Assembly: GCF_019744875.1 (NCBI RefSeq)
Contig: NZ_JAIETU010000003.1
Location: 124,001 to 188,000, forward strand
From: Hyphomicrobium sp.
Lineage (GTDB): Bacteria > Pseudomonadota > Alphaproteobacteria > Rhizobiales > Hyphomicrobiaceae
Length of the DNA: 64,000 nucleotides
Direction of reading: 5' to 3'
The position numbers were made by a program, and so were the translations under genes. Below, piece after piece: positions 8,627 through 20,210 of this stretch (its first letter is position 1; every line of letters begins with the position of its first letter). Under the pieces are notes generated by a model. The model did no database searches. It was not told where the DNA came from and saw only the letters and a program-made list of their open reading frames with translations.

Positions 8627-10441
8627 CTAGCGCATCGCCTCAGGTGCTCCGACCCCGAGCACCCTCAGGCCTGAGGATAACACCTGCTGCAGCGCTGCCA
8701 CGAGCGCGCACCGAGCAGCCGTCAGCGCTCGATCATCGGCCTGGATAACGCGCAATTGTGGCAAATCATTGCCTCGCGTCCAATGCGCGTGGAAAGCTGA
8801 AGCCAAATCATAGAGATAGAACGCCACACGGTGCGGCTCATGAGCGCGCGCGGCACCCTCGATCAGGCTCGGGAAGAAGGCGCATTTCTTCACGAGATCC
8901 AACTCTCCGCGGTCGGTCAGTAGCGAGAGGTCCGCGGCCACGCGTCCGTCGCCAGCCCACTCGAGACCGGAGAACGCTTCGCGCGCATTGCGCAGCACGG
9001 AGGCCGCACGCGCGTGCGCGTACTGGACGTAGAATACCGGATTGTCCTTCGACTGCTCGGTCACTTTGGCAAAGTCGAAGTCGAGCGGTTCAAGCTCTTT
9101 CCGGTAAAGCATCATGAAGCGGACGGGATCGCGTCCCACCTCGTCCACCACATCGCGCAACGTGACGAACGTGCCCGCGCGCTTGCTCATCTTGAACGGC
9201 TCGCCGTTCTTGAACAGCTTCACGAGGTTCACGACCTTGATGTCGAGGTCAGCCGACCCGCCGCTTGTGTGCCAGTACTTGAGCTTGCCCTTCGCGTCGC
9301 GCTCGACAGTGCCGCCCGTGAACGCCGCAATCGTCGCCAGCATGCGCGGGATGTAGCCGATGTGGTCGGCGCCGAACACGTTGACGAGATGGCGGAAGCC
9401 ACGCTGCAGCTTGTCGTAGTGATAGGCCACGTCGCCCGCGAAATACGTATACGTGCCGTCGGACTTCATGAGCGCACGATCGGCCTCATCGCCGAACTCG
9501 CTGGAACGGAACAGCGTCTGCTCGCGATCCTCCCACTCTTCGTCGTCGTGCCCTTTTGGCTTTTCGAGACGGCCCTCGAAAATGAGGCCCGTGCGGCGCA
9601 GGTCGTCGATGGCGGCCTTCACCTTGTCGGTGCCCGCCTGCGTCAGCGAAGCCTCCGAGAAGAACACGTCGTGGCGAATGTTGAGCGCGGCGAGATCGTC
9701 CTTGATCATCGGCATGATCTGTTCGATTGCGAAACGGCGCACGAGCGAAAGCCACGCCTCTTCGGGCTGATCGCGCAGAGCGGCCCCGTGCGCGGCCTTC
9801 AGCGCTTCGCCCACGGGCTTCAGATAGTCGCCCGGATAGAGCCCCTGCGGAATTTCGCCGATGTCCTCGCCGAGCGCCTCGCGGTAGCGCAGGAACACCG
9901 AGCGCGCGAGCACGTCCACCTGCCCGCCCGCGTCGTTGATGTAGTATTCGCGCGTGACGTCGAACCCCGAGAACGCCAGCAGGTTGGCGAGCGCATCGCC
10001 GAACACCGCGCCGCGGCAATGGCCGACATGCATCGGTCCCGTCGGGTTGGCCGACACATACTCGACGTTGGTCTTGGCGCCCGCGCCGATGTTCGTCGCA
10101 CCGTACTGCGCGCCGCTCGTGAAAATGTCCCGCACGACCGCGTGCCAGAATGCATCCCGCATACGCAGGTTGAGGAAGCCCGGCCCCGCGACCTCGGCCG
10201 ACACCACGTCCGGGTCCGCCTTGAGAACCGCGGCAAGCGCCTCCGCGATGTCACGCGGCTTCATCTTGGCGGCCTTGGCCAGAACCATCGCGGCGTTGCA
10301 CGCGAGATCGCCGTGCGAGGGATCGCGCGGCTGCTCCACCGCGACCGCGCTGAAATCCAGCCCTTCCGGCAGCACGCCGCGCTGCGCCAGACCCTCGAGA
10401 GCGGCGAGAACCCGTTTCTCGACTTCAGCGAACACGTTCAT
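8627..10441 (-). CDS. argS: Arginyl-tRNA synthetase
   Basis: Class I synthetase that charges tRNA-Arg. It is 604 aa. The HIGH-type signature is HVGH at 138-141 within [12 protein letters not shown], and the KMSKR loop is at 417-421. The N-terminal Add-1 domain (about 1-115) and the C-terminal DALR anticodon-binding domain (about 480-604, with [11 protein letters not shown]) are both present. Its stop is 196 bases from the SPOR gene; dgt lies 86 bases upstream. The dgt-argS-SPOR-nagZ order is common in Rhizobiales. Confidence 0.96.
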   Translation of the reverse strand: MNVFAEVEKRVLAALEGLAQRGVLPEGLDFSAVAVEQPRDPSHGDLACNAAMVLAKAAKMKPRDIAEALAAVLKADPDVVSAEVAGPGFLNLRMRDAFWHAVVRDIFTSGAQYGATNIGAGAKTNVEYVSANPTGPMHVGHCRGAVFGDALANLLAFSGFDVTREYYINDAGGQVDVLARSVFLRYREALGEDIGEIPQGLYPGDYLKPVGEALKAAHGAALRDQPEEAWLSLVRRFAIEQIMPMIKDDLAALNIRHDVFFSEASLTQAGTDKVKAAIDDLRRTGLIFEGRLEKPKGHDDEEWEDREQTLFRSSEFGDEADRALMKSDGTYTYFAGDVAYHYDKLQRGFRHLVNVFGADHIGYIPRMLATIAAFTGGTVERDAKGKLKYWHTSGGSADLDIKVVNLVKLFKNGEPFKMSKRAGTFVTLRDVVDEVGRDPVRFMMLYRKELEPLDFDFAKVTEQSKDNPVFYVQYAHARAASVLRNAREAFSGLEWAGDGRVAADLSLLTDRGELDLVKKCAFFPSLIEGAARAHEPHRVAFYLYDLASAFHAHWTRGNDLPQLRVIQADDRALTAARCALVAALQQVLSSGLRVLGVGAPEAMR

Positions 10442-10527
10442 GATGACGTCCTTGACCCTGACCTTGCCCCGCTACCACCTCAAGGTCGTGCGGCTGCGCC
10501 CCGTGCGAGCGAAATGCATCGGCCCGG

Positions 10528-11775
10528 CTATCGCAAATCCGGCGTGCCGTCAAACAAACGCCCATGCTCGGCCAGCGCGTAGCGGTCTGTCATCCCCGCG
10601 ACGAAATCCGCCACCAGCCGCGCGCGCCGCCGGTCCGAGAGCCCCGCTTGCGCAGCCCGCCACGCATCGGGCAGCGCCGATGCATCGCTCAGATAGCGCC
10701 CGAACAGCCGCCCCACGACCGCCTGGGCCTCATCCATAACGTCCATCACGCGCCGGCTTCGGTAGACGCGCCGCATCAGAAACGCCTTGAGCGCCTTCAG
10801 GTCCGCATCCATGCCCGCCGAAAACGAGACCACCGCGCAGCCCGCCGCGCGGATGTCCGAGGGTGAGTCCGGCGCCAGCGCCGCGAGACGGCGGCGGCTT
10901 TCCAGCACCACGTCCTGGATTAGCACGGTGATCATGCGCCGCGTCACTTCGTAGGTGAGCCGGCTGCGCTCGCCGCTCCGCGTCGCCTTGGGCAGACCAG
11001 CCACGATGCCTCCCGCGAGAGCCACGCCTTCGAGGTCGTCGAGCGTCAGCAGCCCAGCCCGCAACCCGTCATCGATGTCATGGCTCACGTAGGCGATGTC
11101 GTCGGCCAGCGCCGCCGCCTGCGCTTCGCCCGAAGCCCAGCGCTCAGGCTCCAGGCTTTGCCAGCTATCGAGCCGCTCGATGACCTTGCGCACGGCCGCA
11201 TGCGCCTCGCCCACGATCGGACCGTTGTGCTTGGCGAGGCCTTCGAGGCTCTCCCATGTTAAATTCAGACCGTCGAAGGCGAGATATTTGCGTTCGAGCC
11301 CCATCACGACCCGCAGGCTCTGCGCGTTGTGATCGAACCCTCCGAATCCGTGCATCAGCTGGTCGAGCGCCCGCTCGCCCGCATGTCCGAACGGCGGATG
11401 GCCGAGATCGTGCGCAAGCGCCAGCGCCTCCGCCAGGTCTTCATCGAGCCTGAGTTGCCGCGACATCGTGCGTGCGATCTGCGCCACTTCGAGGCTGTGC
11501 GTCAGCCGTGTGCGGTAATGGTCGCCTTCGTGATAGACGAAGACCTGCGTCTTGTGGATCAGCCGCCGGAAGGCCGTGGAATGCAGGATGCGGTCGCGGT
11601 CGCGCTGGAAGGGACTGCGCGTCGTGCACTCGGCCTCGGCGTGCTGGCGCCCGCGCGAGGGAATGGCGCTCGCGGCATAAGGGGCGGGCAAGCGCGCGCC
11701 CGGCGTCAGGTGCTGGCCGTAGTCGGGGCCAGTGTCGGGGTCGCGCGCGCTATCGTCTTGTGTTGCCTTGCTCAT
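10528..11775 (-). CDS. dgt: dGTP triphosphohydrolase-like HD protein
   Basis: Metal-dependent HD-domain phosphohydrolase, 415 aa. Family members split dNTPs (classically dGTP) into the nucleoside and triphosphate. The metal ligands are clear: RLTHSLEVAQ (His 93), AHDLGHPPFGH (His 122, Asp 123, His 126, His 131) and YVSHDIDDGLR further on. The start is ATG 11775 (MSKATQDD); the frame stays open for 47 codons upstream into the promoter region of erpA, which is unlikely to be coding. It is divergent from erpA with 132 bases between them. Substrate preference in this shorter deoxyguanosinetriphosphatase-like branch is less certain than in E. coli Dgt. Confidence 0.9.
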   Translation of the reverse strand: MSKATQDDSARDPDTGPDYGQHLTPGARLPAPYAASAIPSRGRQHAEAECTTRSPFQRDRDRILHSTAFRRLIHKTQVFVYHEGDHYRTRLTHSLEVAQIARTMSRQLRLDEDLAEALALAHDLGHPPFGHAGERALDQLMHGFGGFDHNAQSLRVVMGLERKYLAFDGLNLTWESLEGLAKHNGPIVGEAHAAVRKVIERLDSWQSLEPERWASGEAQAAALADDIAYVSHDIDDGLRAGLLTLDDLEGVALAGGIVAGLPKATRSGERSRLTYEVTRRMITVLIQDVVLESRRRLAALAPDSPSDIRAAGCAVVSFSAGMDADLKALKAFLMRRVYRSRRVMDVMDEAQAVVGRLFGRYLSDASALPDAWRAAQAGLSDRRRARLVADFVAGMTDRYALAEHGRLFDGTPDLR

Positions 11776-11810
11776 CCAACGCCCCGGCGCAGCCTTTATC
11801 CTTAAGCGAT

Positions 11811-11838
11811 TTGACTTACAGCGCTCGCTTACTATCTT
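11811..11838 (+). promoter_or_regulatory. Probable sigma70-type promoter of erpA
   Basis: TTGACT at 11811-11816, a 16-base spacer and TATCTT at 11833-11838 form a good promoter, about 70 bases before the erpA start in the 132-base divergent gap with dgt. This is a match by eye; the transcription start is not shown. Confidence 0.55.
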
Positions 11839-11907
11839 CCTGTCATCCGTCTCAATACACGAGCCGCCGGCGCGGAACAGCCGCGACGCGCGCCTCCGAG
11901 GAGCCCC

Positions 11908-12279
11908 ATGGCCCAAACCGCAACCGAGACCCTCACCGCCCCGCAGTCGATGGGCGGCAAAGTCACCCTGACCGACCGCGCCGCCCGCCGCATCGAGGAG
12001 ATCGTGGCCGGCGAAGCCGAAAACACGATGCTGCGCGTCTCCGTCGAAGGCGGCGGCTGCTCGGGCTTCCAGTATCGCTTCGATCTCGTGGACCAGAAAA
12101 GCGGCGACGACTTTGTGATAGAGAACAGCGCCGCGAAGGTCCTGATCGACCCGGTCTCGCTCGAATATCTTGCGGGCTCCGAGATCGACTTTGTCGACGA
12201 CCTGATCGGCGCCTCGTTCAAGATCCAGAACCCGAACGCCACCGCCTCCTGCGGCTGCGGCACCAGCTTCTCGCTATGA
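11908..12279 (+). CDS. erpA: A-type iron-sulfur cluster insertion protein (ErpA/HesB family)
   Basis: Small Fe-S carrier that delivers [4Fe-4S] or [2Fe-2S] clusters to apo-enzymes. It is 123 aa. The three conserved ligand cysteines of A-type carriers are present: Cys 51 in GGGCSGFQY, and Cys 115 and Cys 117 in SCGCGTSF. Clients in this window could include IlvD, AcnA and CobG (inference). It stands alone, away from any suf or isc operon, which favours ErpA over IscA or SufA. xth starts 37 bases downstream and may be cotranscribed. Confidence 0.9.
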   Translation: MAQTATETLTAPQSMGGKVTLTDRAARRIEEIVAGEAENTMLRVSVEGGGCSGFQYRFDLVDQKSGDDFVIENSAAKVLIDPVSLEYLAGSEIDFVDDLIGASFKIQNPNATASCGCGTSFSL

Positions 12280-12316
12280 TCCTTCTGCCCGCTGCCTCCC
12301 GCCGGCTTCCGACCTC

Positions 12317-13096
12317 ATGAAAATCACCACCTGGAACATCAACGGTGTCCGCGCCCGCATCGAAGGCGCGGTCGCCTACGTGCGCGAAGCCAAGCCAGAC
12401 GTGCTGTGCTTCCAGGAGATCAAGTGCCAGGACGAAGGCTTCCCGACGGAGGCTTTCACGGACCTCGGCTATTCGGTCGCGACGCACGGCCAGAAGGGCT
12501 TCAACGGCGTTGCCCTCCTCTCGCTCCACCCGCTCGAGGACGTCGTGCGCGGCCTGCCCGGTGACGACACCGATGTGCAATCGCGCTACATCGAGGCCAC
12601 CGTCACGCATGGCGATCTCTCGGTGCGCGTCGCCTCGATCTACCTGCCCAACGGCAATCCGATCGACACGCCGAAGTTCCCCTACAAGCTCGCCTGGATG
12701 AAGCGGCTCGAAGCCCACGCGCGCCAACTCCTCGGCTCCGAGATGCCCGTCGTCCTCGGCGGCGACTTCAACGTCATCCCCGAGCCGCAGGACGCCAAGC
12801 GCCCGGCTGCGTGGGTGAACGACGCCCTGTTCCAGCCGGAAAGCCGGTCGGCGTTTCGCGCCCTCGGCAACCTCGGCTATGTCGAAGCGGTTCGCACCGC
12901 CCATCCCGAGCCGGGCCTCTACACGTTCTGGGACTATCAGGCCGGCGCCTGGCAGAAGGACGACGGCATCCGCATCGACTTCCAAATGCTCTCTCCGCAA
13001 GCCGCCGATCGCTGGGTGGCCTCCGGCATCGATCGCTTCACGCGCAGTTGGGAAAAGCCGTCCGACCATGTGCCGGTCTGGACCGAGCTGGCCTGA
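12317..13096 (+). CDS. xth: Exodeoxyribonuclease III / AP endonuclease
   Basis: Repair enzyme of the ExoIII/APE1 family: it cuts 5' of abasic sites and removes 3' blocking groups. At 259 aa it is complete. The fold's motifs are MKITTWNINGVRARI (Asn 7), LCFQEIKCQD (Glu 34), GGDFNVIPEPQD, and the C-terminal SDHVPVW with the catalytic Asp-His. RIDFQML, normally RIDH/RIDY, precedes it. It follows erpA by 37 bases. A bidirectional terminator lies about 110 bases after its stop. Confidence 0.94.
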   Translation: MKITTWNINGVRARIEGAVAYVREAKPDVLCFQEIKCQDEGFPTEAFTDLGYSVATHGQKGFNGVALLSLHPLEDVVRGLPGDDTDVQSRYIEATVTHGDLSVRVASIYLPNGNPIDTPKFPYKLAWMKRLEAHARQLLGSEMPVVLGGDFNVIPEPQDAKRPAAWVNDALFQPESRSAFRALGNLGYVEAVRTAHPEPGLYTFWDYQAGAWQKDDGIRIDFQMLSPQAADRWVASGIDRFTRSWEKPSDHVPVWTELA

Positions 13097-13136
13097 TCGC
13101 TAGAGCGCTTCCCGTTCTCATCGATCCCGACCTGTT

Positions 13137-13160
13137 CCCTCCCCCTTTTGCGGGGAGGGC
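13137..13160. repeat. C-rich/G-rich intergenic hairpin
   Basis: Downstream of xth, CCCTCCCC (13137-13144) pairs with GGGGAGGG (13152-13159) around a short loop, and GGGCTAGGGTGGGGGG follows. The look is that of the GC-rich intergenic repeats found in many Rhizobiales, but no second copy was seen in this window. Confidence 0.45.
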
Positions 13161-13205
13161 TAGGGTGGGGGGAATCCCAACGGTGGTTATCGCGCTAATC
13201 CAAAC

Positions 13206-13237
13206 AAAAAAGGCGGACCGAGCGGCCCGCCTTTTTT
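13206..13237. terminator. Bidirectional intrinsic terminator between xth and the ExoR-like gene
   Basis: AAAAAAGGCGG (13206-13216) and CCGCCTTTTTT (13227-13237) pair perfectly over 11 bases around a 10-base loop. The A and T runs at the ends provide a U tract on either strand, so it can stop the convergent xth and Sel1-protein transcripts. Confidence 0.88.
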
Positions 13238-13257
13238 GAGTCCGTGAGTGTCGCCGC

Positions 13258-14286
13258 TCAGGGCGTGCTCGGCACGGCCGCACCGGGCACGTTGACGTCC
13301 CGCAGCGTGGGCGCCCCCGTCGCGGAGCCATAGCTGAACGACGGACGCGGATCGGCGACAGGCAGCCGCGTCGTGGCCGGCTCCGTTACGATCGAGTCCG
13401 AACGCTGCCCGAGCGTGTTCACGACCTCACCGTTCTTACAGGTGCGCACCGGGCCCGACGCAAGCTGCGAAAGCCCGCTGCGATCGCGCTGCTCGGAAGC
13501 CGGCGGGCGTCCATAGCGGTTGCCCCACTGCGCGACGATGCCCGTGGCCTGCTTGCGCGTGCCATCGGCCGAGCCGCAGAAGATGTTCTGGTAGATTTCC
13601 TCGATCCACATCGAATCCTGCGGCGACGCGTTGTCGACCGCGACCGCGATCAGCGCCAGCGCACGCGCCGGATCGGCCTCGACATGCTTGCCGCGCCAGA
13701 GCAGGTCGGCGAAGAATGCCTGCGCGCCAGCGTGCCCGTTGCGGCTCAGCACCGAAAGCCAATGACGGCCCAGCGCCACGTTCGTTTCGACGCCCTCGCC
13801 CTTGAGCTGCAGCTTGGCAAGCTCGAACTGGGCGTCTTCGTCGTTGAAGGTGCTCGAGGCGTTCTTGAGATAGAACACCGCGCGTTCCGGATCCGGCTGC
13901 AGGCCGATCTCCGGCAGGCCACGCAACAGGTATCCGGCCAGCGCCGTCAGCGCCTTGCCGACGAACCGCGCCCGCGGATCGTCCGGATCGGCATCGAGAT
14001 GATCGTCCGCGATTTTCTCGAACAGCGCGTAAGCCTTGGCGTGGTCCGTGTAGGCGCCCGTGTTGTCCTGATAGATCTTGGCAAGATAGTAGTTCGCCAT
14101 GAACTCACCGCCCTTGGACGCGAACGTGAGCGCGGACATGGCGATCTCATAGTAACCGCCCTGGTACGCGCTAACGCCCTGTCGCAGCGCTTCACGCGGC
14201 GAGGTAAACGGTGTCGTCTGCGCCATCGCCACGGCGGGCAACAGCGCAGCCATCATCAATCCGAGAACGAGCCTAAATGTCCGCAT
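13258..14286 (-). CDS. Secreted Sel1-repeat protein, ExoR-like
   Basis: A 342 aa exported protein. Residues 1-22 are a signal peptide ([20 protein letters not shown], cleaved near AMA-QT). Sel1-type TPR repeats follow, for example [35 protein letters not shown] and [20 protein letters not shown]. The architecture and opening match ExoR, the periplasmic inhibitor of the ExoS-ChvI two-component system in rhizobia, but the Pro/Thr-rich tail is longer and a general Sel1 protein cannot be excluded. The start ATG 14286 lies inside the last codons of ilvD, giving a 14-base overlap and probable coupling. A longer frame reading back into ilvD is a shadow. Confidence 0.75.
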   Translation of the reverse strand: MRTFRLVLGLMMAALLPAVAMAQTTPFTSPREALRQGVSAYQGGYYEIAMSALTFASKGGEFMANYYLAKIYQDNTGAYTDHAKAYALFEKIADDHLDADPDDPRARFVGKALTALAGYLLRGLPEIGLQPDPERAVFYLKNASSTFNDEDAQFELAKLQLKGEGVETNVALGRHWLSVLSRNGHAGAQAFFADLLWRGKHVEADPARALALIAVAVDNASPQDSMWIEEIYQNIFCGSADGTRKQATGIVAQWGNRYGRPPASEQRDRSGLSQLASGPVRTCKNGEVVNTLGQRSDSIVTEPATTRLPVADPRPSFSYGSATGAPTLRDVNVPGAAVPSTP

Positions 14287-15997
14287 AGCAAACAATTTCC
14301 GCCTTCCCGCCTGCGTGGGTAACGGCGCCATAACGGGCCGGGCCCACTTGATCGGCAAATTTTCTGATCGCTCCGCTCTGATACACATTGGGCGGCGCCT
14401 TCCAGGTTTTGCGACGGCGTTCGAGCTCGGCCGCATCGACCTCGAGGTCGAGCGTTCCGGTCTCGGCATCCATCGCAATGATATCGCCGTCCTGGATGAG
14501 CCCGATGGGCCCGCCCACGGCGGCTTCCGGTCCGACGTGTCCGACGCAGAAACCACGCGTCGCACCCGAGAAACGTCCGTCGGTGATCAGCGCGACGCTA
14601 TCGCCCGCGCCCTGGCCGTAGAGCGCCGCCGTCGTCGCAAGCATCTCGCGCATGCCGGGGCCGCCCTTTGGCCCCTCGTAGCGGATCACCAGCACTTCAC
14701 CTTCGCGATACGAGCGCGCTTCAACCGCGGCGAACGCATCCTCTTCGCAATCGAAGCAGCGCGCAGGACCGCGGAACTTGAGGTTCTTGAGGCCAGCGAC
14801 CTTCACGATCGCGCCGTCCGGAGCGAGCGAGCCCTTGAGGCCCACGACGCCACCCGTCGGGCTGATCGGGTTCGAGACCGGATAGACGACCTTCTGCTCC
14901 GTGTTGAACGTCACTGACGCGAGGTTCTCGGCCATCGTCTTGCCGGTGACCGTCAGGCAGTCGCCATGCAGGATGCCGCCATCGAGCAGCGCCTTGAGGA
15001 TCTGCGGCACGCCGCCGATCTCATGCACGTCCGACGCGACGTACTTTCCGCCCGGCTTGAGGTCGGCGATGTACGGCGTCTTCTTGAAGATCTCGGCGAC
15101 GTCGAAGAGATCGAAATCGATGCCGCACTCGTTGGCCATGGCCGGCAGGTGCAGCGCGCCGTTGGTCGAGCCGCCCGTGGCGGCAACGACGATGGCCGCG
15201 TTCTCGAAGGCCTTGCGCGTGCAGATGTCGCGCGGGCGGATGCCAAGCGCAATCAGCTTCATGATGGCTTCGCCGCTGGCGCGCGCATAGGCGTCGCGGC
15301 TTTCGTAAGGAGCGGGCGTTCCGGCCGATCCCGGCAGCGCAAGTCCGATCGCTTCGGAAACGCAAGCCATGGTGTTGGCGGTGAACTGCGCCCCGCACGC
15401 GCCCGCGCTCGGGCAGGCGACGCACTCGAGCTCGTGCAGCTCATCGTCGGTCATTTCGCCGACCGAATGCTTGCCGACGCCTTCGAACACGTCTTGCACG
15501 GTGACGGTGCGGCCCTTGAACTTGCCGGGCAGGATCGAGCCGCCGTACATGAACACCGACGGCACGTTGAGGCGCAGCATGGCCATCATGGTGCCGGGCA
15601 GGCTCTTGTCGCAGCCGGCGATGCCGACGAGCGCGTCGTAGCTGTGGCCGCGCATGGTGAGTTCGATCGAGTCCGCGATGACCTCGCGCGAGACGAGCGA
15701 CGACTTCATGCCCTGGTGGCCCATGGCAATGCCGTCGGTGACGGTGATGGTGCAGAATTCGCGCGGCGTGCCGCCTGCTTCCTTGACGCCCGCCTTAGCG
15801 GATTGCGCTTGACGCATGAGCGCGATGTTGCAGGGAGCCGCTTCGTTCCAGCAGGACACGACGCCGACGAACGGCCGGTTGATCTCTTCCTCAGTCAGCC
15901 CCATCGCGTAGTAATAGGAACGATGCGGCGCGCGCGCCGGCCCTTCCGTCACGTGCCTGCTCGGCAGCTTGCTCTTATCGAACGTCTTCGCGTCCAT
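14273..15997 (-). CDS. ilvD: Dihydroxy-acid dehydratase
   Basis: Fe-S dehydratase for valine, isoleucine and pantothenate synthesis: it converts 2,3-dihydroxy-3-methyl acids to 2-keto acids. It is 574 aa. Cluster and active-site residues are visible: Cys 49 ([12 protein letters not shown]), Cys 129 with Lys 131 (GCDKSLPG) and Cys 201 (CPSAGACG). The late motif [19 protein letters not shown] is also present. ATG 15997 begins a normal N-terminus ([19 protein letters not shown]); the upstream frame is only open by chance. It is preceded by about 590 bases without a gene that carry several inverted repeats. Confidence 0.96.
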   Translation of the reverse strand: MDAKTFDKSKLPSRHVTEGPARAPHRSYYYAMGLTEEEINRPFVGVVSCWNEAAPCNIALMRQAQSAKAGVKEAGGTPREFCTITVTDGIAMGHQGMKSSLVSREVIADSIELTMRGHSYDALVGIAGCDKSLPGTMMAMLRLNVPSVFMYGGSILPGKFKGRTVTVQDVFEGVGKHSVGEMTDDELHELECVACPSAGACGAQFTANTMACVSEAIGLALPGSAGTPAPYESRDAYARASGEAIMKLIALGIRPRDICTRKAFENAAIVVAATGGSTNGALHLPAMANECGIDFDLFDVAEIFKKTPYIADLKPGGKYVASDVHEIGGVPQILKALLDGGILHGDCLTVTGKTMAENLASVTFNTEQKVVYPVSNPISPTGGVVGLKGSLAPDGAIVKVAGLKNLKFRGPARCFDCEEDAFAAVEARSYREGEVLVIRYEGPKGGPGMREMLATTAALYGQGAGDSVALITDGRFSGATRGFCVGHVGPEAAVGGPIGLIQDGDIIAMDAETGTLDLEVDAAELERRRKTWKAPPNVYQSGAIRKFADQVGPARYGAVTHAGGKAEIVCYADI

Positions 15998-16586
15998 AAC
16001 TCTCGTGTCCAATCGCTCAATGACAAACCAACCGGCCGCAGCACGAGTGCAGCGGCCAATCAGGAACGGAGCGGCGGTTGGCTTCGAAAGGTGGCTTCTG
16101 GGGCGCGTTACGTCCGAAAAAGGAACGTCCGCCCAGGATCCGAACCCGAAGCCCCCGCAAGCTCCTGTTCTCTCAGAACTGTCGTTGCGCGTATTTGTGG
16201 CCCAAACGAGGCACGTGGTCACGGTTGTCGTGGCCCTCAGGCAACAACCCCTGTTTTGGAGGCCGTATTTCCTGACATTCGAAGCGGCGTGTCCTTGAGA
16301 TCACAGTTAACGGCCTCCCTCGGCTATTGAGGGAGAGGTACCAAGCAATCCCGGCCGATCGTTGACGCCACTTGGGCCGCTTGGCGACCGATTACGGATC
16401 GTTTGCCAACGTTTCGACAATGCTGCCGCAATTCAAATCGCACACGACCTTCATCCAGGACCGCCTCTTGCATGAAACCCTGGAATTATCTCTCTAAGCT
16501 TCAAAATGACCGAACATCGCCCGAACGCAGCCCAAATCATCGCGTGTAAACAAGGCTCGCGGTGACGTTCCGCGCCAGGATCGACG
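15998..16586. other. Gene-free 589 bases upstream of ilvD, with inverted repeats
   Basis: No coding frame in this stretch looks real. A hairpin with stem GGCCGC/GCGGCC lies at 16034-16057, 37 bases before ilvD on its transcript. GGTTGT (16223-16228) pairs with ACAACC (16244-16249). A nine-base perfect inverted repeat, GGAGGCCGT (16258-16266) and ACGGCCTCC (16310-16318), encloses 43 bases. These could be a structured leader of ilvD or a separate small RNA; neither is shown. Confidence 0.4.
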
Positions 16587-17171
16587 ATGAAGAAGCTTCT
16601 GATCGCCACCGTGACGCTCGCGACACTCGGCGTCCTCTACATCGCCGCGCCGTTCGTGACGGTCTGGAGCGTGCGAGAGGCCATCCGCAGCGGAGATTCG
16701 GCGTATCTGGACGCAACGCTCGAATGGCCAACCATTCGCACCTCGCTGCGCGAGTCGATGACCGAGTACGCCATCGGCCCGACACCGGCCGCCATGCCGG
16801 GACAAGCCGCCGCCCAGCCCGGCTTCTGGCAGCGGGTCAAAAACGGCCTGAGCCGCCGCGCGGTCGATAACCTCGTCGACCGCTACGTTACGCCCGAAGG
16901 CCTGCCGCAGCTCTTCGGCATGCGCCAGTTCTACCGCGAGAACATATCCGCCAGCGCCGCCGACACCGCGTCCCTGCCCTGGCACGAGCGCGCCCGCGGC
17001 TTCTGGACCCGCATCAAGCGCGCGGAGTTCCATTCGCCGACCGAGTTCGAGGTCGAGATCGCCGACCGCAACGATCCCACGCGCCACTACATCGGGCTGC
17101 TGAAGCTGCGCGGCCTTGCCTGGAAGGTCACGGAGCTGCGCCTGCGCACGCCTCCCACGAACCCCGCATAA
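16587..17171 (+). CDS. DUF2939-type protein, membrane anchored
   Basis: A 194 aa protein of unknown function. It begins with a membrane anchor or signal (LLIATVTLATLGVLYIAAPF, residues 4-23), then the family core TVWSVREAIRSGDSAYLDATLEWPTIRTSLRE is recognisable in part (WSVREAIRSGD; LEWPTIRTSLRESM). The C-terminal half (FEVEIADRNDPTRHYIGLLK) resembles the beta-rich end of DUF2939 proteins. It probably faces the periplasm. It converges on valS with 18 bases between the stops and has no clear operon partner. Confidence 0.75.
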   Translation: MKKLLIATVTLATLGVLYIAAPFVTVWSVREAIRSGDSAYLDATLEWPTIRTSLRESMTEYAIGPTPAAMPGQAAAQPGFWQRVKNGLSRRAVDNLVDRYVTPEGLPQLFGMRQFYRENISASAADTASLPWHERARGFWTRIKRAEFHSPTEFEVEIADRNDPTRHYIGLLKLRGLAWKVTELRLRTPPTNPA

Positions 17172-17189
17172 GGGCCCAAACGCGCCGCG

Positions 17190-20048
<2,859 letters not shown>

Positions 20049-20210
20049 GGGGCGCGGGCCTTTGCGGAATGAAAAACGGCAAGCAGGCGTCCTACGAACC
20101 CACTTGCCGCCTGTCAATCGGCACCGGATGGCAGTGTACGCCCGGATCGCCGCGCGACAGAGCGCTCCGTCGAAGGACGGGGCTCCGGGCGGGACGGGGA
20201 AATGCGCCGG

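Noticed and set aside
16085-16180. A T-loop-like GGTTCGGATCC on the minus strand upstream of ilvD, perhaps part of a split tmRNA
   Set aside because: No acceptor stem, CCA or peptide-tag reading frame could be found around it.
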